From positions 74,501-138,500 of the forward strand of contig JAODUO010000116.1 of assembly GCA_025642075.2 (NCBI GenBank): 64,000 bases of DNA. Direction: 5' to 3'. Numbering within the stretch: position 1 is the stretch's first letter; every line of letters begins with the position of its first letter. This DNA is from Ridgeia piscesae (taxonomy: Eukaryota; Annelida; Polychaeta; Sabellida; Siboglinidae). Positions 1 to 45,120 of the stretch are shown here, one piece after another. The translations under genes were made by a program, and so were the position numbers. The notes under the pieces were generated by a model that saw nothing but the letters and a program-made list of their open reading frames with translations, was not told the DNA's origin and ran no database searches.

Positions 1-1225
1 AGGTACTACGGTCTTACAGGTCAAGATGGCTCAGGTACTGGGGTCTTACAGGACAAGATGGCTCAGGTATTAAGGTCTTAGAGGTCAACATGGCTCAGGT
101 ACCGGGGTCTTAGAGGTCAACATGGCTTAGGTACTGGGGTCTTACAGGTCAACATGGCTCAGGTACTAGGGTCTTAGAGGTCAACATGGCTCAGGTACTG
201 GGGTCTTACAGGTCAACATGGCTCAGGTACTGAGGTCTTACAGGACAAGATGGCTCAGGTATTAAGGTCTTAGAGGTCAACATGGCTCAGGTACTGAGGT
301 CTTACAGGACAAGATGGCTCAGGTATTAAGGTCTTAGAGGTCAACATGGCTCAGGTACCGGGGTCTTAGAGGTCAACATGGCTTAGGTACTGGGGTCTTA
401 CAGGTCAACATGGCTCAGGTACTAGGGTCTTAGAGGTCAACATGGCTCAGGTACTGGGGTCTTACAGGTCAACATGGCTCAGGTACTGAGGTCTTACAGG
501 ACAAGATGGCTCAGGTATTAAGGTCTTAGAGGTCAACATGGCTCAGGTACTGAGGTCTTACAGGACAAGATGGCTCAGGTATTAAGGTCTTAGAGGTCAA
601 CATGGCTCAGGTACCGGGGTCTTAGAGGTCAACATGGCTTAGGTACTGGGGTCTTACAGGTCAACATGGCTTAGGTACCCGGGTCTTACAGGTCAACATG
701 GCTCAGGTACTATGGTCTTACAGGTCAACATGGCTCAAGTCCTGGAATATGGCAGGTCAACATGGCTCAGGTACTAGGGTGTTAAGAGGTCAACGTGGCT
801 CATGTACTGGGGTCTTACATGTCAACATAGGCTCAGATACTGGGGTCTTACATGTCAACATAGGCTCAGATACTGGGGTCTTACAGGGGTCAACATGGCT
901 CAGGTACTGGGATATTGCTGGTCAACATGGCTCAGGTACTAGGGTCTTAGAGGTCAACATGGCTCAGGTACTGGGGTCTTACAGGTTAACATGGCTCAGG
1001 TACTGGGGTCTTACAGGTCAACATGGCTCAGGTACTGAGGTCTTACAGGTCGACATGGCTCAGGTACTGAGGTCTTACAGGTCAACATGGCTCAGGTACC
1101 GAGTTCTTACAGGTCAACATGGCTCAGGTACTAGGATCTTACTCTTACATATAGATCCACATCCATGGATCAAATTTGAGGTCTTACCTGTAGATTCACG
1201 TGGATCAGGTACTGGGGTCTTACAC
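1..1225. repeat. 32-bp minisatellite with 256-bp higher-order period
   Basis: Unit is ggtcaacatggctcaggtac plus a 12-bp tail of the type tggggtcttaca, about 36 copies, continuing left of the window and decaying after about 1143. Variant units recur every eight units: the ggtaccgg variant falls at about 101, 357 and 613, exactly 256 bp apart. Lies in the PACS intron before the first visible exon; the 208-codon open frame here is repeat-derived. Confidence 0.93.
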
Positions 1226-1621
1226 ATACAGCCTCTGATCCTTGAAGTGAGCCTTAAGATAGCCTACATACAGTCTATTTCAGTTTCTTTGCTCTCAGTT
1301 CAGAGACACACGTTAGTTGAGTAGTTTACATTCATGTGCATATGAAGCTTACATAACATTGTTATTCCAGTGGCAGAGGTATTGATTGATCATGAATAAA
1401 GATTGTTTTACTTCAGAGCTGAGACCATATTTATATTGCAGACCTGTCCTGTTTCCACCCCATGCCACTTTCAGTTTGTAATAAAGTCAGGATTGCTTCC
1501 AGCAAACTAACTCAATCAGACGGTTTGTATGGTAGATTCTTAGCAACACAGGGCTATGGTCAACAGGACAGACATTTCTAAGAACTGTTCTCTTACCCAA
1601 GACATGTTCTATTGTTATTGT
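1226..1621. other. Intronic DNA without recognised features
   Basis: Unique-looking sequence between the 32-bp and 64-bp arrays. I see no exon with family similarity, no RNA gene and no mobile-element ends. Confidence 0.5.
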
Positions 1622-2260
1622 TGCTGCAGCAGTCTCTAGACAAAGAGTTGTTGCCTGAGACCGTGTGTTCTGCTGTTGTTGCAGATTTTACAGCAGTCTC
1701 TAGACAAAGAGTTGTTGCCTGAGACCGTGTGTTCTGCTGTTGTTGCAGATTTTACAGCAGTCTCTAGACAGAGAGTTGTTGCCTGAGACCGTGTGTTCTG
1801 CTGTTGTTGCAGATTTTACAGCAGTCTCTAGACAGAGAGTTGTTGTCTGAGACCGTGTGTTCTGCTGTTGTTGCAGATTTTACAGCAGTCTCTAGACAGA
1901 GAGTTGTTGTCTGAGACCGTGTGTTCTGCTGTTGTTGCAGGTGTTACAGCAGTCTCTAGACAGAGAGTTGTAGCCGGAGACCGTGTGTTCTGCTGTTGTT
2001 GCAGGTGTTACAGCAGTCTCTAGACAGAGAGTTGTTGTCTGAGACCGTGTGTTCTGCTGTTGTTGCAGGTGTTACAGCAGTCTCTAGACAGAGAATTGTT
2101 GTCTGAGACCGTGTGTTCTGCTGTTGTTGCAGGTGTTACAGCAGTCTCTAGACAGAGAATTGTTGTCTGAGACCGTGTGTTCTGCTGTTGTTGCAGGTGT
2201 TACAGCAGCCTCTAGACAGAGAGTTGTTGCCTGAGACCGTGTGTTCTGCTGTTGTTGCAG

Positions 2261-2290
<30 letters not shown>
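1622..2290 (+). repeat. 64-bp minisatellite made of intron end plus exon start (PACS acceptor at 2260)
   Basis: Eleven copies with agtctctaga spaced from 1631 to 2271, exactly 10 x 64 bp. Each unit contains the 34-nt intron end finishing ctgctgttgttgcag and 30 nt equal to the start of the PACS exon (10 codons from VLQQSLDREL). Only the last copy runs on into coding sequence. Distal copies read cagatttt at the junction; proximal ones read caggtgtt like the real exon. Ten upstream copies are therefore decoy 3' splice sites with no downstream donor. Confidence 0.95.
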
Positions 2291-34622
<32,332 letters not shown>

Positions 34623-36700
34623 CGCGTCACCTGTGTCGGTGAAAGTGACACAAGAACAGTTGCGCTGAACCAGACTGACACTCGACCGTGTTGACATGGT
34701 GCCAAGTCATGGATCCAAGAAAGACTGTAAACAGTGAAGTGTCAAACAGTGACGTGTCGGTCGGACATAACGTTGTGACGTGTGTGTCTGTATGAGATAT
34801 TGGTACATGTCATTGGTTACATGGTATTGGTGAAGTTACCATCAAAACAGGCTTTCTTTCTTCTGCCATTTGATGGAGAGACGTGACATCAGCCGTTCTA
34901 AAGATGACATAATTTCAGTCACTGAGTTGACATTATGTCAATCCATGTCATCAGTCGACAGACATAGTTTCTATGACAGAGTCAGGATTGTCAAACTAAT
35001 TAAACATAACAGTTAAATTATTGAATATTATTTGAATATTACTGGTGGCAGAACTTGAAGTGTCATCCGAATAATGACAGTGCAGTGACATTGATGACAA
35101 AGTTGCTGACTAGATTGGTAGTTCATGACAAGACGTCAGATGTCTTCGTTAATGTGATCCCAGTTCAGCAGACTTGTCAGTTGGTGTCATTGCTATGTTG
35201 AGAGTCTGCAACGTCATTATAAATTCTCACTGTCCATGTGTCACTGTTGGACAAATGACATGTCACTATGTGACATCTGACTTATGTAACGTACATATCC
35301 TTTGTGAACGTCACTTTGATATCATAGCATGCATTCTTTGTATGAAGCTCTGAGCTGATGCTATTTGTGGTTCTGCACGCGATGTGGTGCCATGTGTCAT
35401 GTGGTGCCGCATGTCATGTGGTGTTGTGAATAATTGTTTAAAGTCGTGGAACCTCAATGTGTGTCATCGTACAAATTCAAGCACGCAGACAGAACAAGTT
35501 GAACTGAAGCTAATGCTACGCAAGGCTCTGAGATTGGCTTCATATTAATAGTCAGCCATCCAGAAGTTGTTTCACCAACTGAATTAATGAGCCATTAAAT
35601 AGCTGTACGCGGAGGGTGCCACTTATACAGCAAACATGCACGGTGCGTTCAGTGTGGGGTCAGACACTGACGATAAACACTGCGATATAGAAACACTGGC
35701 GGTCGCATGGCTTCATGGGGAACACTTGACAGAAGCCAGGTGTGCCATACACACACTGCCAGGTAAACTATATTTCAACAAATACGATGACTGATAGAAA
35801 ATGTATAGATACGCAAAAGGATGGCGGACCGTGTGAAATGCCCAGTGTTGTAGATACCGCAGCCCCTGACAGACCCAGGCCCTTGTGATGGGGTGGATGT
35901 GTACATCAGTATTAGCAGGCAGACGTGGTGAGGTATTTATGTTTATATTGTCACACTGTTTGTATTGTCCTTCAAAGTCTTATGTACAGTATTTATTGTT
36001 GCGCAAGTAGGATGTGTGTTATCTGTTGCATAGGTAGACATTAGCCAAATACTGGGAGACACCGTACTCTTGGTCGTCATTGTCCGCGTGGTTCGTGTAG
36101 TCTGCATTCATTCATCATCAACGTGTGTCCGAGTTCTTAGTCAACAGGATGAAATATATTTATTGATTACCTACCGAAAGGTCAACATTGGCATGACCAA
36201 CAAATGACATGATCTGGTTCTAATTACTGAGTAAATACTGACAGATTAATAGAGCTTGGAGTAGATACTGACAGTTTATTAGAGCTTGGAGTGCTTCTGC
36301 CCGACATATCAACCACATTCTTGACTAGCATTATGCCGCAGGTTGGGCTCTTTATTTGCTACTGTGTAACACTGAAGCACTGTGTTACAATGCTACACAG
36401 TTGTACTCAAATGTGTTGTAGACGTGGTTCAGGGCAAACAGCCTCCGAACAAAATGCTGATATGCTCGGTCACACTGATGGTGTTCACAGTTGATTCTGT
36501 TAGTTTGATTCCACCTTGTCGGTTGTTCACAATGATATTACTTAGACACCAGCTTTTGTTCACATTGCTACAGGCCGCTACGTGCATGGTGTATTCTTTT
36601 GTACTGAATGTAGCAACGGGCATACATTATCAGGATACAGGTGTTTATTTATGTAGAATATGTGCATATTTGTGTGTGTGTATGTTTATATATGTGTATA
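34623..36700. other. PACS 3' UTR and intergenic DNA
   Basis: Begins with the PACS 3' UTR; no clean AATAAA is seen nearby (ATTAAA variants occur near 35000 and 35595). Rich in gtcat/tgaca words. No gene recognised. Confidence 0.5.
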
Positions 36701-36742
36701 AAATTATATATGCATGTATATATATATATATCATATGTGTGG

Positions 36743-36772
<30 letters not shown>

Positions 36773-36774
<2 letters not shown>

Positions 36775-37045
36775 GGACGTGAAACTTATTAATTAGATAA
36801 TTATCAGATTATCTACTTGTCCAGTGGACAGGTAGAACCAAAAGTTCAACTGTCCATGCAACAATTTACTTGTCCTATGAACAACTAAATTTTGAAACCT
36901 ACTCCTCTGTAATTTGTCTGGTTGTCTTGGCTGTAGATGGCTAAATTGTCCCACAGACAACAAGTAGGCCTACACCTGTAGTAGCATTTTTACTTGTCTG
37001 ACCACAAATCTGCTTGTCATGGGCTGAGCGTAATTTTGTACCCTG
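36773..37045. mobile_element. Candidate short hAT-like/MITE element between (TA)n tracts
   Basis: Bounded by cagg at 36773 and cctg at 37045, flanked by tatatata and gttatata. The inside has repeated acttgtcc / ggacaagt words in both orientations. Very short and low certainty. Confidence 0.35.
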
Positions 37046-37049
37046 GTTA

Positions 37050-37155
37050 TATATATATATACGGTGTATATATATATATACGGTGTATATATATAAATAC
37101 ATGTATGTATATATATATATACACACATATATATATATACACACGCACACACACA
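37050..37155. repeat. (TA)n / (CACA)n microsatellite cluster
   Basis: Repeated blocks of tatatatatatacggtg and tatatacacaca. A related (TA)n block lies at 36690-36772. Confidence 0.9.
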
Positions 37156-39757
37156 CTGAATAGCATAGTTATGTATAGAATAGTTGTATTGCTTTCTACA
37201 GTTCTTGTGCTGGCAGAGAACTTTAAATGTAACATTGAGGGACACATTTCTCATCAATAACCTGTTATACACACACTACTGTGAGGCCGTCAGTTGCTTA
37301 CTGGTTTGTATCGCTTACAACAGAAATAACATTATTCTGAGAGAAAATGCTTGACAGTCGGTTACCCTATTTTTTAAATGTCTATATATGCTCAGTTTCA
37401 ATATATACATCCCAGCTTAACAAATTGCAGCTCTTATGAGCGTTGATCTTGTGTCCTCTTTTTCATCAAGATTTTCATTCTGTGTTGAATGAAGCATGAC
37501 AGTGCGCTAGTCATGTGACTGTGGCCAGAGCTTTGCTTCAGTAACCCAGTTAACAGCATCATCGGAAAGTATACATACTTTCAATTAACATGTTAATAGC
37601 AACAATGCCAGTGCACGAAACGTACCTAGCTGTTTAATTATTGTACATTGCAGAACAAAATGCTAATTTAATAGAAGAATTATACAAGTTAGCAGTTGTT
37701 GACAGAAGTACGAAGTTGGTGTACTGTCACACGATTCTGGTTGTGAAGATGTCGCTAGTTTTGCAAGGTCAGCGCAGCAAATGTTGTGTTTTCTGGTCGC
37801 CTCTCTGGTCGTTCAAATTGGTGGTGAAACTCAGAGAACCTGTTCTAAGTAGAAGGTTGTTATTGTACAGTGACTGCGGCTACATCTGCCTGACATATGT
37901 AAAGTTTATATTTATATTCACATTGTACATACTTATGTAGTTATGCTGCTTGCAGTGTTGTGGGCTTGCAATGTATGTTTGCTTTGAAAGCATTTGTTAG
38001 TTCTGCAGCCAGGTAATTTCAGCAAGTAGTGAAGATGGAAAATAAATAGCAAGTCTGGTGGAATGCGACCAAACTTTTGTGCTGTGGTATCTGATTTTAT
38101 ACCTGCCAGTTTTATGTCGGTGCTACTTAATGTAGACACTAGTAGTGTGTTCTGTTTAATTTTGGTGCTACATATTTTTAATGACACGAATTTGGGCATG
38201 AAGTGTCTGAGCTCAATGTTGGATATGTCAATGTGTCACTGTCTCATTACTATGTACTGCACAGGTTGTCAGTTGACAAGTATCAGGTCACCGTGGATCT
38301 GTGCGGGAATGTGTAGGCTGGTGATGTCATCTGTTGTCATAGATATACTGTGTCACGCAGACAACAAACATAGTCATATGACATCGAAACCGAGCACATT
38401 TATCTTCTCTCATCTGACGGAGAACAAAGATCTGCCGGTGAACATTCTGAGATAGTTGTGTGCCAAATGCATATGTTGACATTACTGGGAGATGTCCTGG
38501 CCGTGCGTGACTTGTATTGTCAGTGGTTGTGTTCCTGTTGGCATTACGTGTGTCGCGTCAAGTTGTCGTAAAACAAGCTGAATGGGCCGTCCATTGTCTG
38601 TCAGATGTGGTTAGGTAAAGCAGACATGGGTTTCGCACAAGGACTGTGTGCCGACGTGTGCGCATGGACTGAGCTTCGACTAGCCACTCAGTCGGCGTTG
38701 TAGCGTCGCTGTAGCGCAGACACAAGCTGAAATCACACTAGTCGTCACTGCATTTTGCTAATAAAGTCAAGTTCAGAAATTTTTCAGATTTTGGTGGGTT
38801 TTTTCAGGGAAAGAAAACCCTGAACAGTTTGTCACTCTCAGTGCTCAAGTTTGTCCCACGTTATCCCCAATTTTGTAATGATTTAAGCCCCATTTGATTT
38901 GATTTGATAATGTATGTAAGCCCGTTTGTTAAAAAAATTCTAAACTGTACCCCTCATTTGTTATATTTTTACCTCGGCTAGTCAAAGTGAGGGCCCCTAA
39001 TTTGATACTCAGGAATTTCACACTCAGGGCCCCTAATTTCAAGTTGTCACAGTATGTATGTGGTTGTGGTGCTGGTGTGGTTGTCGGTCAATATTTTTGC
39101 TAACTGGAAGAAATTTCTAAGATACCTAAATATTTATTTACAGCGACAACATTCTGAACATGATAGTGTCTTGTTGCATGCAAATACATGTAATGTACAT
39201 TTATCTAATTGTGCTAAACTCTTAACCATTTTAGATCTCAAACAGCTGCTACTGACCTGACGTCTGCTTCCTTGAGCACCCACAAACGTCAACAAACACT
39301 GACAATGCATGGAGGTGTCGCCATCTTTCAGATATTTGTAAAATTTGTCTCGCTGAATTATTTAGTGCACCTGCTGTCCATTAGTATTTTGCATATGGCT
39401 TTGTATCACAAATTTGTAAATCATGTTCAGTTTAAAAGCATATTTAGTATTGTCGTAAAGATCAGCACAAGTTGCAATGTTACGAATTGAAGTACAAATA
39501 GTTACATGCAAAACACTAGGTGCACCCAACGTCTTGGTGATTTCGAGGATTCGGAGTCAACGTAATAAATTCACATGGTCTGTCAGGCTAACAAAACAAC
39601 CATAAAATGCATCCAATGTCATGTTGCTATTGCCACCGCCTCCTGCTTACTTCTTTGTGACAGATGGACCTAAGCCAAGACAAGATGTACTTCTCTGGGT
39701 ATCGGATCCATGTCACAATGCAGGATGCGTGAGCCGTAGCAAAGAAACAAAAAGCGT
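37156..39757. other. Intergenic DNA between convergent PACS and FAM50A
   Basis: No exon, RNA gene or complete mobile element recognised. FAM50A 3' UTR must lie at its right end (minus strand). AATAAA on the plus strand at 38760-38765 has no gene next to it. Confidence 0.5.
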
Positions 39758-40268
39758 TTACTTGACAGTGATTTTAACAGCCTCTTTATCCGACACTGTA
39801 TACTTGTCCCACTTCTTCTCCGGGTTATACGGTTCCCATCGACTCGCTGGGAAGATGTGTTTGTTTCGTTCATACCAACTGCGCAGACAAATTTTACCCG
39901 CGTGCGATTCGTCCTTCTCAACCGTTGCGTCATTCACGATGCGAATGTCGTCATGAACGTCAAAGTTGAACAGTGGACCGCTCTTTCCCCGAGCCTTCGT
40001 CACAATGAAGTCGTAGAACGTGTAGTGATGTGGAATGATGAGATCTTCTTTGACGTACATCAGATGATCTGCACTCGCAGTCTTCAGCTCGTTGAACTCC
40101 TTGCGGAGATTCTCGAGACATTTCTGCAGCAGCTGGGCGACGCTGTTGCCCTTGCGCATTCGCACCTGGCGGCGATGACCCGAACCGTCCCAGTAGCTGT
40201 AGGTGATGTCAATCTCCTCACTCTTAATCTTCTCCTGCTTCCGTTGCCATTCCTGCCGCAGCTGTTCT
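39758..40268 (-). CDS. FAM50A: FAM50A exon 5: XAP5 domain and stop
   Basis: Acceptor gtgttttgcag; 511 nt encoding the whole XAP5 domain with near-invariant [31 protein letters not shown] and [16 protein letters not shown], then a short divergent tail and TAA. Confidence 0.97.
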
Positions 40269-43200
40269 CTGCAAAACACAGATAACTGGTCGGTAAACCA
40301 GGATATTGAACGTGTGACAATGTGCCTGAACTTAGCAAAATCGTACCCTAACATTCACCACATCAAATCTGCTTTTGACGTCTAGTTATTTGGGTGTTTA
40401 CTATGATATGGATATGAAAATATTGACAGAAATATTTTTTTCACAGTCAAGGAAGAGAGAAGGACTAGAGGACATGGAGTTACATTAGCAAAGAAGCAGT
40501 GTAGACTAGATATTAGAAAATTTTCATTTTCACAAAGAACAGTAAACGAATGGAACAGATTATCAGCTGATTGTGTAGGTGCTAGTAGTGTTAATATATT
40601 TAAAAATAAAATCGACATACCTAAGACGGGCAGGTAGATAGGTTGGACTCTTGATAAGCCAAATGGCTTCCTAGTCCACCCGCCATCTAGAGTTGAATCT
40701 CTAGGTGGCAATCTTGTTAAATCTTGATATGATATTAATAATTATTTATTTAATAACATGTTATTATAGGTATTTATTTGTTTAAATTTCACATTCAATT
40801 TAATTTATTTGGTTTAAAATATTTGCTATCCGAGTCTCATTTAATTTATTTATGTTTTTACACAAGATTTCATCGTCACAATTATATCGCTAAATGTTAT
40901 GTTATTTGCGTATACATCAATTAACTGTTGAACAGAGTCGTACCCTGGAGACCAGTGTTTAAATAAAGTTCATTAAACAACTGCACAAAACAAAGCACCT
41001 AGACAACCATGTGTAAAACAGTAAAGGTTGCAGTTCTTATATGGCACAGTATTCAGTGCTTCGAATTGCTCAGTGTTTTGTACGTTACTCCTACACACCT
41101 GTTCATTTGAATATCATCTCAAGTTCTCCGAGATTAGCATTAGTAAATTACCAATATCTAATACTAGACACTTCTTGTGAAAACAAGATGCCAGCCAACG
41201 TTTGTGTAAATAAATACATAAATAACCTGTGCGTGAACAAGACGCTAGACAAGTTGTGTTTGTTTGAGGACACAACAAGACGCAGCCGGTGGTCCCAGTC
41301 TCTTTGGTCCCAGTCTCTGTGGTCCCAGTCTCTGTGGTCCCAGTCTCTGTGGTCCCAGTCTCTGTGGTCCCAGTCTCTGTGGTCCCAGTCTCTTTGGTCC
41401 CAGTCTCTGTGGTCCCAGTCTCTGTGGTCCCAGTCTCGTGGTCCCAGTCTCCGTGGTCCCAGTCTCCGTGGTCCCAGTCTCTGTGGTCCCAGTCTCTTTG
41501 GTCCCAGTCTCTGTGGTCCCAGTCTCTGTGGTCCCAGTCTCTGTGGTCCCAGTCTCTGTGGTCCCAGTCTCTGTGGTCCCAGTCTCTGTGGTCCAAGTCT
41601 CTGTGGTCCCAGTCTCTGTGGTCCAAGTCTCTGTGGTCCCAGTCTCCGTGGTCCCAGTCTCTGTGGTCCCAGTCTCTGTGATCCCATTCTCCGTGGTCCC
41701 AGTCTATGTGGTCCCAGTCTATGTGGTCCCAGTCTATGTGGTCCCAGTCTCTGTGGTCCCAGTCTCTGTGGTCCCAGTCTCCGTGGTCCCAGTCTCCGTG
41801 GTCCCAGTCTCCGTGGTCCCAGTCTATGTGGTCCCAGTCTATGTGGTCCCAGTCTATGTGGTCCCAGTCTCGTGGTCCCAGTCTCCGTGGTCCCAGTCTC
41901 CGTGGTCCCAGTCTCTGTGGTCCCAGTCTATGTGGTCCCAGTCTCTGTGGTCCCAGTCTCTGTGGTCCCAGTCTCCGTGGTCCCAGTCTCCGTGGTCCCA
42001 GTCTATGTGGTCCCAGTCTATGTGGTCCCAGTCTCTGTGGTCCCAGTCTCTGTGGTCCCAGTCTCTGTGGTCCCAGTCTCCGTGGTCCCAGTCTCCGTGG
42101 TCCCAGTCTATGTGGTCCCAGTCTATGTGGTCCCAGTCTCTGTGATCCCATTCTCCGTGGTCCCAGTCTCCGTGGTCCCAGTCTATGTGGTCCCAGTCTA
42201 TGTGGTCCCAGTCTCCGTGGTCCCAGTCTCCGTGGTCCCATTCTCCGTGGTCTCAGTCTCCGTGGTCCCAGTCTCCGTGTTCCCAGTCTCTGTCGTCCCA
42301 GTCTCTGTCGTCCCAGTCTCTGTGGTCCCAGTCTCCTCACCTTATCTTTGCTTCTTCTTCCTCACGATCTCGGTCGGGAAGAAAACTTGTGTCCACATCT
42401 GGATTCTTTCCTGAAGAAATAACATCACTGACTGCATCTCCACCTCTACACAGGAAGTTAGCAGAATAGTCAGCATGTGGGTTTAATTAATAACTGTAAT
42501 TATAACAATAATATTCCAGTTACTTAGCAGTGAATGTGTCACGTTTCGTGTTTGTTAATAACTTCGTTGCTAGAATACAGCAGTTATAACTAACGTAACT
42601 TCAGGTCAACTTGGCATTTACCACACAAAGATGTGTAACACAGAAACATATGTAGCCTAAAACCATAAGAGAACTAATTACCAAATCTCTTCCTTGTTTT
42701 TTCCTGTTTGGCTGTCTCTGCTTCCTCCTCCCTTGTGTCTTCCTTGTCTTCCTCCTCCTCCTCCTCCTCTTCCTCGTCATCGTCAAACGTAAAGGACAGT
42801 GCAGATTTCTACAACAGTTATTACAAAACTCTTGGAATGAAAGAAACAAGATGGAAACTTTATAACACACGTTGAACTAATAAAATAATAATATCTAACA
42901 CAATCATGACTTTACAAACGAGAACTATTATCTGCAATTGAGCATATTGCTTTTATTCAGAAATATATTTATTTCAAAATGCAAACATCCACTGCTGTAT
43001 TATCACGGATATAATTTCCATGACACGCCAGTGGCAATGTCCCGCGTGTCATGGCGTGTCATGGCATGTCATGTCATGTCCTCAGCAGTTTTTAGGTATT
43101 CAAAATCACTGTTAACGATCAAACTTGATTTTAATGCGTAAAATCAAGTTAAGATCTCTAACAACGTTAGTGAAATGGCCCCCCTGGTGGTGTAGTTTGT

Positions 43201-44267
43201 CATCACCTGTTTCTGCTGCTTCTTCTGCGCCCTGCGTCGGTCGCCCTCCTCCACCTGCAGTCTGGCCGCCTCGCCCTTGTTGATGGCGATCTGACGCTCC
43301 CGCTCCTTCACCACGTCCTGCTGCTTCGCCTTCATCTCCGTCAGACTCACCAGGCCTAGGACACAGGCAGGACACTGGCAGGACTAGGACACAGGCATGA
43401 CACAGACAGGCCTAGGACACAGGCAGGACTAGGACACTGGCAGGACCAGGACACAGACAGGAATAGGACACAGGCAGGACTAGAACATAGGCAGGACTAG
43501 GACACCGACATATATAGGACACAGGCATGACTAGGACATAGGCAGGACTAGGACACAAGCATTATTAACTAGAAGCATGCTCTCTCTGTCTCTCCCTCTC
43601 CCTCCCCCTCTCTCTCCCTCTCTCACTGATTTATTTTTACTCAGTGACATACTTAATTGTCACTATTTTCAATTGCCGAGCCATTCACTCCTCATTTACA
43701 TTAACAATCAAACAACATGTGACAACATACTTACAAAGGATACAGGTTAAAAATGATGTCAATAAAGAAATATCTAGACATAAAAAACAAAGAAGTAAAA
43801 ATTAAAATGTTCTCTCTCTCTTGTAAATTTCTTGTGGTATGGCATCTGACAAAACATGACATTTCAACAATCCCAGAGTAAAAAATGTAGGTTCTCATAC
43901 AGCAGTGTCCAAACCCAAGGATTGCTAAGAGGTAGGCTGGGTGGAATATTGATGAATTATAATTTATATAATATTTACAGTTTTCATGCTTGATTATGTA
44001 TAACACAAACATATTGCATTTTACACTAACACCCTGGATCTAAAAGGAGCGTGTTTTCTAGTTTAATGTCCTACCAATTGTGTCTGACTTCAACCTTTGC
44101 TCAATCGCATCATAATGCGCGGCAAATTTATTTGTGATGTTTCCAATCTTGAGTTCGTCTTCGATCTTGCGTTTCTTTGCCTCCAGTTCCTCCTGTTCTT
44201 TCTGTCTCTTCTTGATCAAGTTCAGAGCTCGTCCTGCCTCTTTAGCTGCACCTTTATAGTGAGCCAT
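39758..44267 (-). CDS. FAM50A: FAM50A / XAP5 family nuclear protein, complete five-exon gene
   Basis: Seen: exons (minus strand, 5' to 3') 44267-44075, 43355-43207, 42808-42682, 42410-42341, 40268-39758; total 1050 nt, 349 aa plus stop, every junction in phase. Start [20 protein letters not shown] has a good Kozak context (A at -3, G at +4). Residues 1-114 are a charged coiled coil, including AHYDAIEQ and [12 protein letters not shown]. Residues about 117-145 are acidic (poly-E after [10 protein letters not shown]), then a basic KTRKRFGKNP and [15 protein letters not shown]. From about 181 comes the XAP5 domain: [60 protein letters not shown] and [16 protein letters not shown]. Family knowledge: FAM50A is nuclear and linked to spliceosome C complexes; human length is 339 aa. 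Introns hold a 17-bp array at the exon-2 acceptor, a 15-bp array beside the exon-4 donor and a truncated LINE copy. Confidence 0.97.
40408..40726 (+). mobile_element. 5'-truncated CR1/Jockey-type LINE copy in FAM50A intron 4
   Basis: Encodes the C-terminal RT region ([40 protein letters not shown]) and the 3' UTR ending aatcttgttaaatcttg. It is almost identical to 49507-49865 read on the minus strand, minus about 12 bp in the UTR. Antisense to FAM50A. Both flanks contain tatgat, a possible short target duplication. Confidence 0.9.
41284..42336. repeat. 15-bp minisatellite at the FAM50A exon-4 donor
   Basis: Unit tggtcccagtctctg, about 70 copies with ctccg and ctatg variants. On the FAM50A strand it starts about 8 bp after ATAAG|gtgagg. 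Open frames of 457, 408 and 293 codons on both strands are artefacts of the 15-bp period. Confidence 0.97.
42341..42410 (-). CDS. FAM50A: FAM50A exon 4: [18 protein letters not shown]
   Basis: Acceptor atttcttcag, donor ATAAG|gtgagg; 70 nt, phase 1 in, phase 2 out. Highly conserved family block. The 15-bp minisatellite starts about 8 bp into the following intron. Confidence 0.93.
42682..42808 (-). CDS. FAM50A: FAM50A exon 3: acidic and basic linker
   Basis: Acceptor actgttgtag, donor TTTG|gtaatt; phase 0 in, phase 1 out. Encodes [20 protein letters not shown] and then KTRKRF, the equivalent of the human LSFTLEEEE block. Confidence 0.88.
43207..43355 (-). CDS. FAM50A: FAM50A exon 2
   Basis: Acceptor tgtcctag, donor ACAG|gtgatg; phase 1 in, phase 0 out. 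Encodes [20 protein letters not shown] and a charged helix ending KKQQKQ. Confidence 0.92.
43350..43566 (-). repeat. 17-bp tandem repeat containing the FAM50A exon-2 acceptor
   Basis: Minus-strand unit is about tcctgcctgtgtcctag, and each carries a cctag like the real acceptor tgtcctag|GCCTGG. A copy of the extended junction (caggcctaggacacaggc on plus) occurs again at about 43405-43423. About 12 units. Confidence 0.88.
44075..44267 (-). CDS. FAM50A: FAM50A exon 1
   Basis: ATG at 44267; ends ACAATTG|gtagga, phase 1. Encodes the N-terminal coiled coil (64 residues), including [21 protein letters not shown] ttcag lies about 25 nt upstream of the ATG, so a 5'-UTR intron is possible but unproven. 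Confidence 0.93.
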
Positions 44268-45120
44268 GTTGCTGGGGGTTGGACTGGGCTGAAACGGTCA
44301 AACACTGCAACAGATATTGATGAATGCCATAAGTATATGTCACAGCTTCACCAAAAGCCAAAACTTGACTGTAAGTGTAACTCTGTTATTTTGAAATAAG
44401 GGAGTCTCCTTGGCCATTTATTGTTTCACTTATATGTATGTATGTTGATTGTGTTATACACTGATTTCATCAAAATAAACATCCTAATGTGTAAGAATAT
44501 ATAATTATGGTTTAAAAAACTAATTTTTAACATAAATAATGACTTGATTCAGGTTATGTACAATTGCATTGATATAGTAAATGGCCCAATAGCAATGTGG
44601 AGTAGTTGTGCCAAATCACTGTAATATGTAAACCAGTAAGGTAGATATCATGTCTTGCATATATATTTAAGAAATTAGGTCTATTTTTTATTATTATTGA
44701 TTTATTTATCACTTATAAATGTATTTATTTTACCATTCACTTTTTATCTTTGTTATGTTCAAATTTTGTTTATCAACATGATGTATAATGTATGATGTAT
44801 AAATTGCAAATTGCATATTTATTATACAATCAGATATAATCATTTATTGCTCATTATTTTGTCTGTTATACTACACTTTTACACGTATCTAACTTACCTT
44901 ATTTAATTTTTATCTACTCATTGTTTACATATTTACATTTTAAAGACTATTTATTTATGTGTATGTACCAACTGTATATGGATTTTGTTTTAACTGAAAT
45001 AAATGTATTCGTATTCTGGGAAGAGTAGAGTGACTGATTCTTTCGAGTTTGACTGGCTCAGTCAGAGTCTGTCACTGTCATTCAATATATCACCAGAAAA
45101 ACTTGTAAGCCATTACTCTT
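44268..45120. other. FAM50A upstream region
   Basis: Would contain the FAM50A 5' UTR and promoter (minus strand). Very A/T-rich after 44400. No TATA or initiator can be singled out. Confidence 0.4.

Noticed and set aside
41041..42414. 457/408/293-codon frames on both strands
   Set aside because: 15-bp repeat artefacts between FAM50A exons 4 and 5.
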